From positions 1-51,706 of the forward strand of contig CAYHAK010000007.1 of NCBI GenBank assembly GCA_964354625.1: a DNA stretch of 51,706 nt, in the 5' to 3' direction. Of this stretch, positions 7,993 through 15,553 are shown in pieces. A model generated the notes under the pieces. The model was not told where the DNA came from, did no database searches, and saw nothing but the letters and a program-made list of their open reading frames with translations. Each line of letters opens with the position of its first letter. The first letter of the stretch is position 1. The translations under genes and the position numbers were made by a program. This DNA is from DATKKK01 sp964354625 (GTDB taxonomy: Archaea; Thermoproteota; Bathyarchaeia; Bathyarchaeales; Bathycorpusculaceae).

Positions 7993-9061
7993 CATTCTGG
8001 AACGGAAGAAAGAGGTTCTAGAGAGCCTTGAGAAGTTTGGCGGCGACATTTACGACCAGATGGACAACGGCCAGTTCCCTTCGATCTCGATGCCTAGCCG
8101 CTCAACCGAGAACATCAACTACGACGCAGACCTCAGACAGTTCATTCTGGGCGATAGGACGGTGAAAAGGAGCGCCCGCAACATTCGTCATGTGAAGCCT
8201 TTCACGCAGCTCACGTGGGCTGCCATGTTTTCAAACGAGCTTGCCTCGCAGCGGAAGACGTCAACCCTGAGGGACGTCTACTACTCTGCACAGGCCTACG
8301 AAATGACCTTCACAGACCAGCAGGAATCAAACAACATAATCACCGACCTCGAAACAGTCCTCGGCTACTCACGCGAAGACTTCAACATCTTTCCAGAAGA
8401 ACGCTCAGCCGTGTTCGGCAACTTGGTGATCGAATACACCGTGCCCGGCTATGAGGGCAAAACCATGGATTTGACGTCGCATCCTGACGGCGTCATGATC
8501 GGACCTGCCTTGACTTCATCGGAGTTCGTGAAAACAACGGCGGACAAGGTCATAGCCATTGAGAAAGGCGGCCTGTTCACACGGTTCGTAGAAGAGAACG
8601 TGCACAAGAAGTATAATGCGTTGCTCGTTCTGACGGCAGGGCAGGCACCCAGAGCCACAAGGCAGTTCATACGCAGACTAAACCAAGAGCTGAAGTTGCC
8701 AGTCTACATTTTCACGGATGGCGACCCATGGGGAATGCACATCGCCATGGTAATCATCTCAGGCTCAGCAAACGCCGCACACCTGCGCGAGTTGACGACG
8801 CCTGACGCGAAGTGGAGCGGTGTCTGGGCCACGGACATCGTGAACTACAAGCTGCCAACTGACGCGTTGGATGAGATGGACATGAAGAGACTGTATGAGT
8901 TGCAGAAGGATCCACGGTATCAGGAGGACAAGCTGATGCAGAGGGAGATCAAGACGTTCATGAAGAACAAGCGCAAGGCAGAACAGGAGGCCTTCAGCCG
9001 ATACGGACTAACCTACATCGTAGACGAATACCTTCCAGCCAAACTGGAAGAAACCAAATGA
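7973..9061 (+). CDS. top6A: DNA topoisomerase VI subunit A
   Basis: The DNA-cleaving subunit of topoisomerase VI and homolog of eukaryotic Spo11. The cleavage motif is STLRDVYY in the winged-helix domain, where the second Tyr (about residue 104) should attack DNA. The Toprim domain has the acidic motif TDGDPWGMHI. Length (362) is normal. The ATG at 7973 overlaps top6B by 20 bases; an in-frame TTG two codons earlier is less likely. The pair is complete, so no DNA gyrase is needed for decatenation. Confidence 0.95.
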   Translation: MKKRKSSILERKKEVLESLEKFGGDIYDQMDNGQFPSISMPSRSTENINYDADLRQFILGDRTVKRSARNIRHVKPFTQLTWAAMFSNELASQRKTSTLRDVYYSAQAYEMTFTDQQESNNIITDLETVLGYSREDFNIFPEERSAVFGNLVIEYTVPGYEGKTMDLTSHPDGVMIGPALTSSEFVKTTADKVIAIEKGGLFTRFVEENVHKKYNALLVLTAGQAPRATRQFIRRLNQELKLPVYIFTDGDPWGMHIAMVIISGSANAAHLRELTTPDAKWSGVWATDIVNYKLPTDALDEMDMKRLYELQKDPRYQEDKLMQREIKTFMKNKRKAEQEAFSRYGLTYIVDEYLPAKLEETK

Positions 9062-9070
9062 AAATAAGAG

Positions 9071-9080
9071 AAATTTAAAT
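9071..9080 (+). promoter_or_regulatory. Putative TATA box for the small membrane protein
   Basis: AAATTTAAAT predicts transcription start near 9100. This places the ATG at 9090 upstream of the transcript and favours the TTG at 9132. Confidence 0.5.
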
Positions 9081-9131
9081 AGCCCCTCAATGCTGTATCT
9101 AACGAGCGTATCAGGAAAGGAAGGTCAAGAC

Positions 9132-9329
9132 TTGAGCGAGGAAGGCGGCTTCGGGATATCGTTTGTTGAGAAGTTCTTCGGCCTACTAGTTGTCATTGTC
9201 AGCGTGCTCATTTCATACTTCACTTTCACGAGTATAGACGCATTGGGGGCTTTCACGGGGTTCTTTGGTTTTCTGTCCGTTGCATTAGGCGTGTTAGGCC
9301 TAGTCATGATGACGGCGAAAACAGAATAG
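9132..9329 (+). CDS. Small membrane protein with two predicted helices
   Basis: About 65 residues with two hydrophobic helices (FFGLLVVIVSVLISYFTF and FLSVALGVLGLVMM) joined by a short loop. The TTG start is chosen because AAGGAAGG lies just upstream and because the TATA box at 9071 would put the start of transcription after the ATG at 9090. It follows top6A but has its own promoter and a terminator hairpin at 9480. The family is unknown. Confidence 0.6.
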   Translation: MSEEGGFGISFVEKFFGLLVVIVSVLISYFTFTSIDALGAFTGFFGFLSVALGVLGLVMMTAKTE

Positions 9330-9451
9330 CTCTTCGTGAGCCACAGGAGTTTACTGTCTTCTTTCTACAACTATCGTGCAATTCGTGGCCAAAGCAGCAA
9401 TAACGCCTAAAGCCGCAGGCCATGGGGCAATCACGGCACCTATGGCGCCTA

Positions 9452-9459
9452 CGCGCGCG
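9452..9459. repeat. CG alternating tract (8 nt)
   Basis: CGCGCGCG in the spacer between the small membrane protein and aIF5B. On the minus strand a 9-residue frame with a nearby AAGGAG stops directly after the tract; one CG unit fewer would open that frame further. Confidence 0.8.
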
Positions 9460-9479
9460 GCAATAGCGCACTGTACATC

Positions 9480-9500
9480 ACTCCTTCAGGAGTCTTTTTT
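9480..9500 (+). terminator. Hairpin and T-run terminator
   Basis: ACTCC pairs with GGAGT across a TTCA loop and is followed by six T (9495-9500). It lies downstream of the small membrane protein and before the aIF5B promoter. Confidence 0.6.
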
Positions 9501-9554
9501 CTGCTCAAAGCTAAAAGCGTCTTGAACAAGTGCCAGCGCTTATTAGGGTAATAG

Positions 9555-9563
9555 TTTATAAAT
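9555..9563 (+). promoter_or_regulatory. TATA box of the aIF5B gene
   Basis: TTTATAAAT predicts transcription start near 9586-9590, with the Shine-Dalgarno sequence and ATG (9622) shortly downstream. Confidence 0.6.
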
Positions 9564-9621
9564 TCTGGAATACGTCATTGAATCACCGACTTGTTCGACC
9601 TTGTCAAAAGGAGAAGCCGCG

Positions 9622-11412
9622 ATGCCTACTCGCCAACCGATTGTCTGTGTTCTCGGCCATGTGGACACTGGCAAGACTTCGCTTCTAGACAAGATCAGAA
9701 AGACCAGCGTGCAAGCCAGAGAGGCCGGAGGAATCACGCAGCACATCGGCGCAAGCTTCTTTCCAGTTGACACGATCAAGCAACTGATTGGGCCTTTGCT
9801 TTCGATGGTCAAGGGCGAAATCGAAATACCGGGTCTGCTAATAGTGGACACGCCGGGGCACGAATCCTTTGCAAACCTGCGGCGCAGAGGCGGAAGCGTC
9901 GCCGACATAGCAATCCTCGTAATCGACGTCCTACGCGGTTTCGAAGCTCAAACCTACGAATGCGTAGACATCCTCAAAGCGCGCAAAACCCCGTTTCTCG
10001 TAGCAGTAAACAAGATTGACCGCATCCCGGGCTGGAAATCGTTCGAGGACACGCATTTCATGCGCGTTTACCAGCAGCAGGACCCTTATGTCAGAGAGGA
10101 CTTGGACAACCGCATCTACGCCATAATGGGCAGCTTCTCGAAGTTGAGCATTAACACGGACCGCTTTGACCGGATCAAAGACTTCACGAGGACTGTAGCG
10201 TTGGTGCCTACGAGCGCAAAGACAGGCGAGGGCATCTCGGGCCTGCTCATGGTTCTCGTGGGCCTGACGCAGCAGTACCTGAAGAAACGGCTGCAAACCA
10301 CGCAAGGCCCAGCAAAAGGCACCGTACTAGAGGTCAAAGAAGAACCCGGCCTCGGCCTAACGCTTAACACGATCATCTACGATGGCGTATTGCAGAAGGA
10401 CGACACGATCGTCGTCGGAGGCAAAGAGAAGCCTATAGCCACTACGATTCGCGCTATACTCGTTCCCAAACCTCTGGACGAGATCCGAGATCCCAGAGAC
10501 AAGTTCGCCTCAGTAAACTCGATCGCGGCAGCGGCGGGAGTAAAAATCGTGGCTCCAGATCTCGAAGGCGCCTTAGCAGGAGCGCCCCTCTACGCCGTGC
10601 CAAAAGGCCAAGAGACCAAGAAATACGAGAAATTCATTTCAGACGAAATCAAAAAGATCCGCATAGCCACAGACACTGACGGCATCGTTCTAAAAACAGA
10701 CACCCTCGGCTCGCTGGAGGCTATCGCAGCCATTTTGAAGCAGAACGAAGTGCCCATCAGACTGGCGGATGTGGGCGACGTTTCCAAGAGAGACATCGTT
10801 GAGGCCTCGGTAGTTAAGGAACATGAACCGCTCTGCGGCGCCGTGCTGGCCTTCGGTGTCAGGATACTGCCAGACGCGGAGCAAGAGGCCGACGCCAGAA
10901 AGGTGAAGATATTCCTCGAGAAGATAATCTACCACGTTATCGACAACTACCTCTCGTGGTCCAGGGGGCTGAAAGAGGCCGAACTGCAACAGGACTACGC
11001 CAAACTCGTCACGCCCGGCAAAGTCCAAGTAATGCAAGGCTACGTTTTCCGCAGAGCGAAACCTGCCATATTTGGCGTGGAAATCCTTGCAGGCAAAATC
11101 AAGCCAAAGTACGCGCTCATAAGAGCCGCGGACGGGTCCGAAGTAGGCGAGCTGCAGCAGATTCAGGACAAAGGCAAAGCCATCTCAGAGGCCACCAAGG
11201 GCATGCAAATAGCCATATCAATGGAAAAACCCATGGTAGGCAGACACGTGTTCGAAAAAGACATGCTGTACGTGAAGATTCCGGAGCCCCACGCCAAGGT
11301 GCTGCTGTCCACGTTTATGGACAGGCTTATGGCAGACGAGCAGGAAGCGCTGAACGAATACGTCGAGCTGATGCGGAAGAAAGTGCCTTTCTGGGGAGCA
11401 TTATCTAGTTAG
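9622..11412 (+). CDS. infB: Translation initiation factor aIF5B
   Basis: The archaeal IF2/eIF5B-type GTPase that promotes subunit joining. From the ATG, the GTP-binding domain begins almost at once with GHVDTGKT (residues 12-19), then DTPGHESF and NKIDRIPGW. Beta-barrel domains and the long helix to domain IV follow. The length of 596 is normal for archaea, with no N-terminal extension and no intein. AAGGAG lies about nine bases upstream of the ATG at 9622; the in-frame TTG at 9601 is upstream of that site and is rejected. The stop overlaps the stop of the convergent cyclodeaminase gene. Confidence 0.95.
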   Translation: MPTRQPIVCVLGHVDTGKTSLLDKIRKTSVQAREAGGITQHIGASFFPVDTIKQLIGPLLSMVKGEIEIPGLLIVDTPGHESFANLRRRGGSVADIAILVIDVLRGFEAQTYECVDILKARKTPFLVAVNKIDRIPGWKSFEDTHFMRVYQQQDPYVREDLDNRIYAIMGSFSKLSINTDRFDRIKDFTRTVALVPTSAKTGEGISGLLMVLVGLTQQYLKKRLQTTQGPAKGTVLEVKEEPGLGLTLNTIIYDGVLQKDDTIVVGGKEKPIATTIRAILVPKPLDEIRDPRDKFASVNSIAAAAGVKIVAPDLEGALAGAPLYAVPKGQETKKYEKFISDEIKKIRIATDTDGIVLKTDTLGSLEAIAAILKQNEVPIRLADVGDVSKRDIVEASVVKEHEPLCGAVLAFGVRILPDAEQEADARKVKIFLEKIIYHVIDNYLSWSRGLKEAELQQDYAKLVTPGKVQVMQGYVFRRAKPAIFGVEILAGKIKPKYALIRAADGSEVGELQQIQDKGKAISEATKGMQIAISMEKPMVGRHVFEKDMLYVKIPEPHAKVLLSTFMDRLMADEQEALNEYVELMRKKVPFWGALSS

Positions 11413-12398
11413 AGCGGAAGCTTGGTTCCGACGTTGGACTTCTTGGCTTTTTCGCAGACAAGCATCGCTGTGGCCATGTCCTCAATAGCCAAGCCCAAAT
11501 TCATGGACATAATGCGCTCTCCAGAACTCTCGCGCCCTGCCTTCTTCCCGCTCACAATCTCGGCTAGGTCTGCGTAGACTTGTGGTGTGTCAGTGAAGTA
11601 GCCTTGCGTCTTGTAGTAGGCCAGTTGCTCGCGGTCGTCGGTGATGAACTTGTGCATCGAGTGCATGGCCTCGGGCTTCCAGTAGGAGTCAAAGTCAAGC
11701 GGGCATGCGAAGGCGCCGTCCTCGAACCACGATGCCTCGATCACAGGCGAAGGATGCTTCAGAATCGGGCCAGCAGAAACCACAATATCGCAACCCTCAA
11801 CCGCCTTTCTAGGCGAAGCCGCCGCGACCACGTTCAATCCATACATGGCGATCATCTCTTCAACATATATGTCGAGGGTCTGCCTGCTGACGTCGTAGGC
11901 CCTGACCTCGTCTAGGCTCCTGCGCACAACCAATAGCGCCTCAAGATTGCTTCTGCCCTGAACGCCACAACCTAAAATACCCACGACTTTCGAGTCTTCC
12001 CTAGCTAGGTATTTTGCCGCGACTGCGGTGGCGGCTCCCGTGCGCTTGGCTGTTATCCAAGTGCAGTCCATGACGCATGTTGGGAAGCCTATCTCGGTGT
12101 CGTTTAGTAAGAGAAGACCCGAAATGTAGGGAAAACCGCGTTTCGGGTTTTCCGGAAACCCGCTTACCCATTTCATGCCAGCTGCTTTAATATTCTGCAA
12201 ATAGGCAGGCATGGCATGAATGAACGCATCTTTCTGAGGGTGGATGCCCGGCTTGGGAGGCGCTTCTGTTCTGCCTGCCGCCTTCTCCATGAAAGCCAAT
12301 TCGATAGCGCATATGATCTCATCGACTGGTACGTCCAGCTTTTCCACATCTGCCCTGCTGAGGTAAAGGAGGTTGCCTTGAGAACCCAATACATTCAC
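11409..12398 (-). CDS. Ornithine cyclodeaminase / mu-crystallin family protein
   Basis: An NAD(P)-dependent enzyme of the ornithine cyclodeaminase, alanine dehydrogenase and mu-crystallin family, about 329 residues long. Seen features are the substrate-region motif AAGMKWVSGFPENP with the conserved Lys, and a Rossmann nucleotide site GILGCGVQGRSNLEALL. Members convert ornithine to proline, make alanine, or reduce imines, and the sequence does not settle which. The GTG start at 12398 is preceded in frame by a TTG. It converges with aIF5B with overlapping stop codons. Confidence 0.8.
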   Translation of the reverse strand: MNVLGSQGNLLYLSRADVEKLDVPVDEIICAIELAFMEKAAGRTEAPPKPGIHPQKDAFIHAMPAYLQNIKAAGMKWVSGFPENPKRGFPYISGLLLLNDTEIGFPTCVMDCTWITAKRTGAATAVAAKYLAREDSKVVGILGCGVQGRSNLEALLVVRRSLDEVRAYDVSRQTLDIYVEEMIAMYGLNVVAAASPRKAVEGCDIVVSAGPILKHPSPVIEASWFEDGAFACPLDFDSYWKPEAMHSMHKFITDDREQLAYYKTQGYFTDTPQVYADLAEIVSGKKAGRESSGERIMSMNLGLAIEDMATAMLVCEKAKKSNVGTKLPL

Positions 12399-12443
12399 CA
12401 ATCTGAGATTCGTGTTTGAATTGAAAAACCTGCTGGAGAAGAC

Positions 12444-12881
12444 CTATCCTGCTGTGGCTCCGCCGATTACGCCGCCTATGACTGCCGCTATGATGCCTAT
12501 GATGTTGACGATGATGGCAAGCACCAGCCCGACGAATGCTCCCAGCAATCCGCCTAGGACAGCGCCGAACACGCCTGCAACGCCTCCGCCAAGCGCGCCG
12601 CCCGTGACTACACCTGCAATAACTGACAAGACGATGAGTACAATGCCACCGAACAGCCCAGAAAGAAACCCGGCCAATGCTCCTCTGCCAACGCCGCCCC
12701 TAGCAATCAACGCCGCTACCAAACCGCCTACAAGATGAGAAATCAACGGAAACCACCAACCAAGAACCACAGTCACAACGAAACCCGCGACGGCACCAAG
12801 CCACAAACTGCCCAAATCAATCACTGGCAACCAATGGTAGTTCAACAGATAAAAAACTTGCTGAGCCAGCGTGTGCTGCAC
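12444..12881 (-). CDS. DUF5518-like glycine-rich membrane protein
   Basis: A 145-residue integral membrane protein with four hydrophobic helices. Its C-terminal half is unusually rich in Gly, Ala, Val and Ile (GGIVLIVLSVIAGVVTGGAL, for example). Such composition is typical of the archaeal DUF5518 family, whose function is unknown. It starts with a GTG 13 bases after the MoaD-like gene stop, so it is probably in the same operon. Low sequence complexity makes the family call tentative. Confidence 0.65.
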   Translation of the reverse strand: MQHTLAQQVFYLLNYHWLPVIDLGSLWLGAVAGFVVTVVLGWWFPLISHLVGGLVAALIARGGVGRGALAGFLSGLFGGIVLIVLSVIAGVVTGGALGGGVAGVFGAVLGGLLGAFVGLVLAIIVNIIGIIAAVIGGVIGGATAG

Positions 12882-12894
12882 AGGCGGGAGAGCC

Positions 12895-13188
12895 CTAGCC
12901 TCCGCCTACTGGCGGTATTATGGCGAGTACGTCGCCGTCTGAAAGCTTTGTCTCAAGGAGGTTTGGCGTCGTTATGCTTCTGCCGTTTACTAGGAATTGG
13001 AGGAAGCCTTTGACTTCGCCTGTTTTGGTGTGGTAAATGTATTCGGTGAGGTCTCTGCCATATTCTCTGGCCAGCCGTTTGAGGACAGTGTTGACGGTTG
13101 CAGGCTTGTTGTTGGGGAATGTGAGGGTTTCTTCTCTCTTGCCTGTGATTTCTCTAAGCATGGTGAAGAAGCGCACTAAAACCTGCAA
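12895..13188 (-). CDS. MoaD/ThiS-like ubiquitin-fold protein
   Basis: A 97-residue beta-grasp protein with the expected C-terminal Gly-Gly (ending PPVGGG). It could be the small subunit of molybdopterin synthase or a protein modifier like the archaeal SAMPs. The N-terminus (VLVRFFTMLREITGKREE) and LSDGDVLAIIPPVGGG match archaeal MoaD proteins. The TTG start at 13188 has GGTGG upstream. Two moeA genes at 42.5-45 kb support a molybdenum or tungsten cofactor pathway in this organism. It is transcribed divergently from thermosome 1. Confidence 0.8.
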   Translation of the reverse strand: MQVLVRFFTMLREITGKREETLTFPNNKPATVNTVLKRLAREYGRDLTEYIYHTKTGEVKGFLQFLVNGRSITTPNLLETKLSDGDVLAIIPPVGGG

Positions 13189-13275
13189 GGAGGAGCCACC
13201 ACGATAGGAGCTTGCGGACTGGAATTTAAGCTGTTACTTGCTGATTGTTCCGTCCTGCGGAGACTGAGCCAAAAG

Positions 13276-13284
13276 TTTATATTT
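13276..13284 (+). promoter_or_regulatory. BRE/TATA promoter of thermosome gene 1
   Basis: CCAAAAG followed by TTTATATTT is a strong BRE and TATA combination. It predicts transcription start near 13308 and a leader of about 30 bases. Confidence 0.7.
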
Positions 13285-13339
13285 CTGCGGTTTTCTGCTT
13301 ATTCAGAATCAAGGTTTCAATTAAGAGTGGAGGAATTGA

Positions 13340-14983
13340 ATGGCTTATTTGACAACCACAGCAACAGGGCAACCTGTTCTAGTCCTGAAGGAAGGAACGC
13401 AACGAAACAGAGGCAAAGAAGCACAGAAGAATAACATAATGGCGGCCCGCGTCATCGGTGAGGTCTTGAAGACCACGCTGGGCCCACGCGGAATGGACAA
13501 AATGCTCATTGACAGCCTCGGCGACATTACCATAACCAATGACGGCGCAGCCATACTAGACGAGATAGAGGTTGAGCATCCAGCAGCCAAAATGATGGTT
13601 GAAATCGCCAAGACACAGGACAACATGGTGGGCGACGGCACCACGACAGCCGTGGTGCTCGCAGGCGAGCTGCTCAGGAGAGCCGAAGAGCTTCTTGAAC
13701 AGAACATCCACCCGACCATAATTGTGAGCGGCTACCGCAAGGCAGCACAAAAGGCCATCGAAACCGTAAACAAGGTCGCCCAAACCGTGGACATCACAGA
13801 CCGCGCCACGCTCCGAAAAGTGGCATTGACCTCCATGGGCAGCAAAGCCGTAGGAGGAGCCAAGGATACCTTCGCCGAAATCGCCATCGACTCAGTTATG
13901 CAAATCGTTGAAAAACGCGGGGACCGCACAATAGCAGACATCGACAACATACAACTCATAAAGAAAACAGGCAAGAGCCTCCTCGAATCGCAGCTCGTCA
14001 GAGGCATAATCATCGACAAAGAAGTCGTCCACCCAGGCATGCCGAAGAAGATCGGGGACGCCAAGATCGCGCTGCTTGGCGCTGCATTGGAGATCGAGAA
14101 GACTGAGATCAGTGCCGAGATCAGGATCAAAGACCCAACACAGATGCAGGCCTTCTTGGATCAAGAGACGAAGATGCTTAAGGAAATGGTGGACAAGGTC
14201 AAGGCCGCAAAGGCAAACGTGGTGTTCTGCCAGAAGGGCATCGACGACATGGCACAGCACTTCCTCGCAAAAGAAGGCATACTCACCGCCCGAAGAGTCA
14301 AGGAATCCGACATGGAGAAACTCGCAAAGGCCACAGGCGGCAGAATCGTTACCGACCTGAGCGACCTATCGGCCAAAGACCTCGGCGCAGCAGGCATGGT
14401 TGAAGAGCGCAAGGTAGGCGACGACAAGATGATTTTCGTCGAGAAGTGCAAGGATCCGCACGCAGTTGCCATTCTCATACGCGCAGGCCTCGAAAGGATG
14501 GTCGACGAAGCAGAAAGAGCCATGACTGACGCGCTGTCCGTAGTGTCCGACGTGATCGAGAACAACAAGATAGTCGCAGGCGGCGGCGCAGTTGAAGTCG
14601 AAATCGCCAAGGAACTCAGAGGCTTTGCCACCAAAGTAGGTGGAAGAGAACAGCTCGCCGTAGAAGCCTTCGCAGACGCAGTCGAAGTCATACCCAAAAC
14701 GCTGGCCGAAAACGCAGGACTCGAAGCCATCGACGTAATCGTAGACCTCAGAGCCGCACACGAAAAACCAGACGGACAGAACTTCGGAATAAACGTGTTC
14801 ACTGGCAAAACCGAAAACACCTTCAACAAGGGCGTAGTCGAACCCGTCGTAGTGAAAGAGCAAGCTATCAAATCTGCAGCAGAATCCGCCTCAATGATCC
14901 TACGCATAGACGACGTGATCGCGGCCACGAAGCCTAAGACGCCGGCAGGACCGCCAGGCGGCGAACGCGAACCAGAGGACTAA
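13340..14983 (+). CDS. Thermosome (group II chaperonin) subunit 1
   Basis: A subunit of the double-ring ATP-dependent archaeal chaperonin. The 547 residues show the ATPase motifs GDGTTTAVVLAGELL and TLGPRGMDKM in the equatorial domain and the usual apical and intermediate domains. The C-terminus ends PGGEREPED and lacks a Gly-Met repeat tail, unlike subunit 2 at 27.7 kb. The ATG has GGAGG five bases upstream. With the strong promoter at 13276 it is likely highly expressed. Confidence 0.96.
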   Translation: MAYLTTTATGQPVLVLKEGTQRNRGKEAQKNNIMAARVIGEVLKTTLGPRGMDKMLIDSLGDITITNDGAAILDEIEVEHPAAKMMVEIAKTQDNMVGDGTTTAVVLAGELLRRAEELLEQNIHPTIIVSGYRKAAQKAIETVNKVAQTVDITDRATLRKVALTSMGSKAVGGAKDTFAEIAIDSVMQIVEKRGDRTIADIDNIQLIKKTGKSLLESQLVRGIIIDKEVVHPGMPKKIGDAKIALLGAALEIEKTEISAEIRIKDPTQMQAFLDQETKMLKEMVDKVKAAKANVVFCQKGIDDMAQHFLAKEGILTARRVKESDMEKLAKATGGRIVTDLSDLSAKDLGAAGMVEERKVGDDKMIFVEKCKDPHAVAILIRAGLERMVDEAERAMTDALSVVSDVIENNKIVAGGGAVEVEIAKELRGFATKVGGREQLAVEAFADAVEVIPKTLAENAGLEAIDVIVDLRAAHEKPDGQNFGINVFTGKTENTFNKGVVEPVVVKEQAIKSAAESASMILRIDDVIAATKPKTPAGPPGGEREPED

Positions 14984-14998
14984 AAACCTCTCCCACGA

Positions 14999-15023
14999 TT
15001 TTTCTCAACCTGCGACTCTTTTT
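14999..15023 (+). terminator. Double T-run after thermosome gene 1
   Basis: Two runs of five T (14999-15003 and 15019-15023) follow the stop. The first is preceded by CTCTCCCACG, a sequence repeated almost exactly after thermosome gene 2. Confidence 0.4.
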
Positions 15024-15090
15024 CTAGATTATGGTCCAATATGAACTCGCTTCTTCCACAGATTCATCAAACATCACTATCAACGACCAA

Positions 15091-15098
15091 GCGCGCGC
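15091..15098. repeat. CG alternating tract (8 nt)
   Basis: GCGCGCGC inside the 12-base palindrome AAGCGCGCGCTT, in the spacer before the tRNA. On the minus strand the frame MSTKRALGR stops after it; one GC unit fewer would extend the frame to 27 residues. Confidence 0.8.
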
Positions 15099-15125
15099 TT
15101 TGTTGACATGAAGACTAGAGGAAAC

Positions 15126-15135
15126 ATTCTTAAAT
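15126..15135 (+). promoter_or_regulatory. TATA box of the tRNA-Glu gene
   Basis: ATTCTTAAAT lies about 32 bases before the tRNA 5' end, the expected distance. Confidence 0.6.
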
Positions 15136-15162
15136 CTGGAGCCAAGCCTTCTTTCAATCTGA

Positions 15163-15240
15163 GCTCCGGTAGTATAGTCCGGTCAAGTATAGCGGCCTCT
15201 CGAGTCGCGGACCCGGGTCCAAATCCCGGCCGGAGCACCA
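15163..15240 (+). tRNA. tRNA-Glu (anticodon CTC) with encoded CCA
   Basis: A full cloverleaf can be drawn. The acceptor stem pairs GCTCCGG with CCGGAGC, followed by A and an encoded CCA. The anticodon arm pairs GCGGC with GTCGC around the loop CTCTCGA, giving anticodon CTC. The T arm pairs CCGGG with CCCGG. The D stem is weak (GTAT with GTAT, using G-U and A-U pairs). The T loop reads TCCAAAT, so position 55, normally T, is C. No intron is present. Confidence 0.9.
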
Positions 15241-15285
15241 CTAGAATCTGGTTCATTTTGCTGCGTATTAGCAGAGAGAGGCTCT

Positions 15286-15546
15286 TTGTTGCTTGAAGTG
15301 CAGAGGACCTTTGGCGGTATAGCGCGCGCGGTCTTGCATTTTGTTTGGTTGGCTTCAAATGAGGTCGCGGGGAAGAAAAAGCGAGGGGAAAGCCTTAGGG
15401 GGTATGCGGCTTCGCGCGCGCGAAGGCGGGAAGATGAACGTCAGCCCGATTCTGGAGACTTCCATCTTCGTTACGTGTCAAAACTCTTAATTCCGCTCAA
15501 GGAACTAATCTTGAAAGGTCGTTTCGCTTCACAGTCGTTTGGCTAG
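15286..15546 (+). CDS. Doubtful 86-residue ORF spanning two CG tracts
   Basis: The only long frame in the 15241-15553 spacer, from a TTG at 15286. It runs through both CG tracts (giving GIARAVLHF and ASRARRRED), is basic, and matches no family I know. It also covers the predicted topA promoter. It is more likely noncoding, but it is recorded because the frame stays open across both repeats. Confidence 0.15.
   Translation: MLLEVQRTFGGIARAVLHFVWLASNEVAGKKKRGESLRGYAASRARRREDERQPDSGDFHLRYVSKLLIPLKELILKGRFASQSFG
15322..15330. repeat. CG alternating tract (9 nt)
   Basis: GCGCGCGCG between the tRNA and topA, preceded by TATA as in several other tracts of this window. Confidence 0.8.
15410..15425. 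repeat. CG alternating tract in a 16-base palindrome
   Basis: Ten alternating C and G (15413-15422) sit in the perfect palindrome CTTCGCGCGCGCGAAG. It could form a cruciform or left-handed helix, or bind a dimeric protein. Confidence 0.8.
15481..15494 (+). promoter_or_regulatory. Putative topA promoter
   Basis: AAACTCTTAATTCC predicts transcription start near 15515, about 40 bases before the ATG at 15554. Confidence 0.4.
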
Positions 15547-15553
15547 ACCGATC

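Noticed and set aside
12412..12738. Proline-, threonine- and alanine-rich plus-strand ORF
   Set aside because: It is the antisense shadow of the Gly/Ala/Val-rich DUF5518-like membrane gene.
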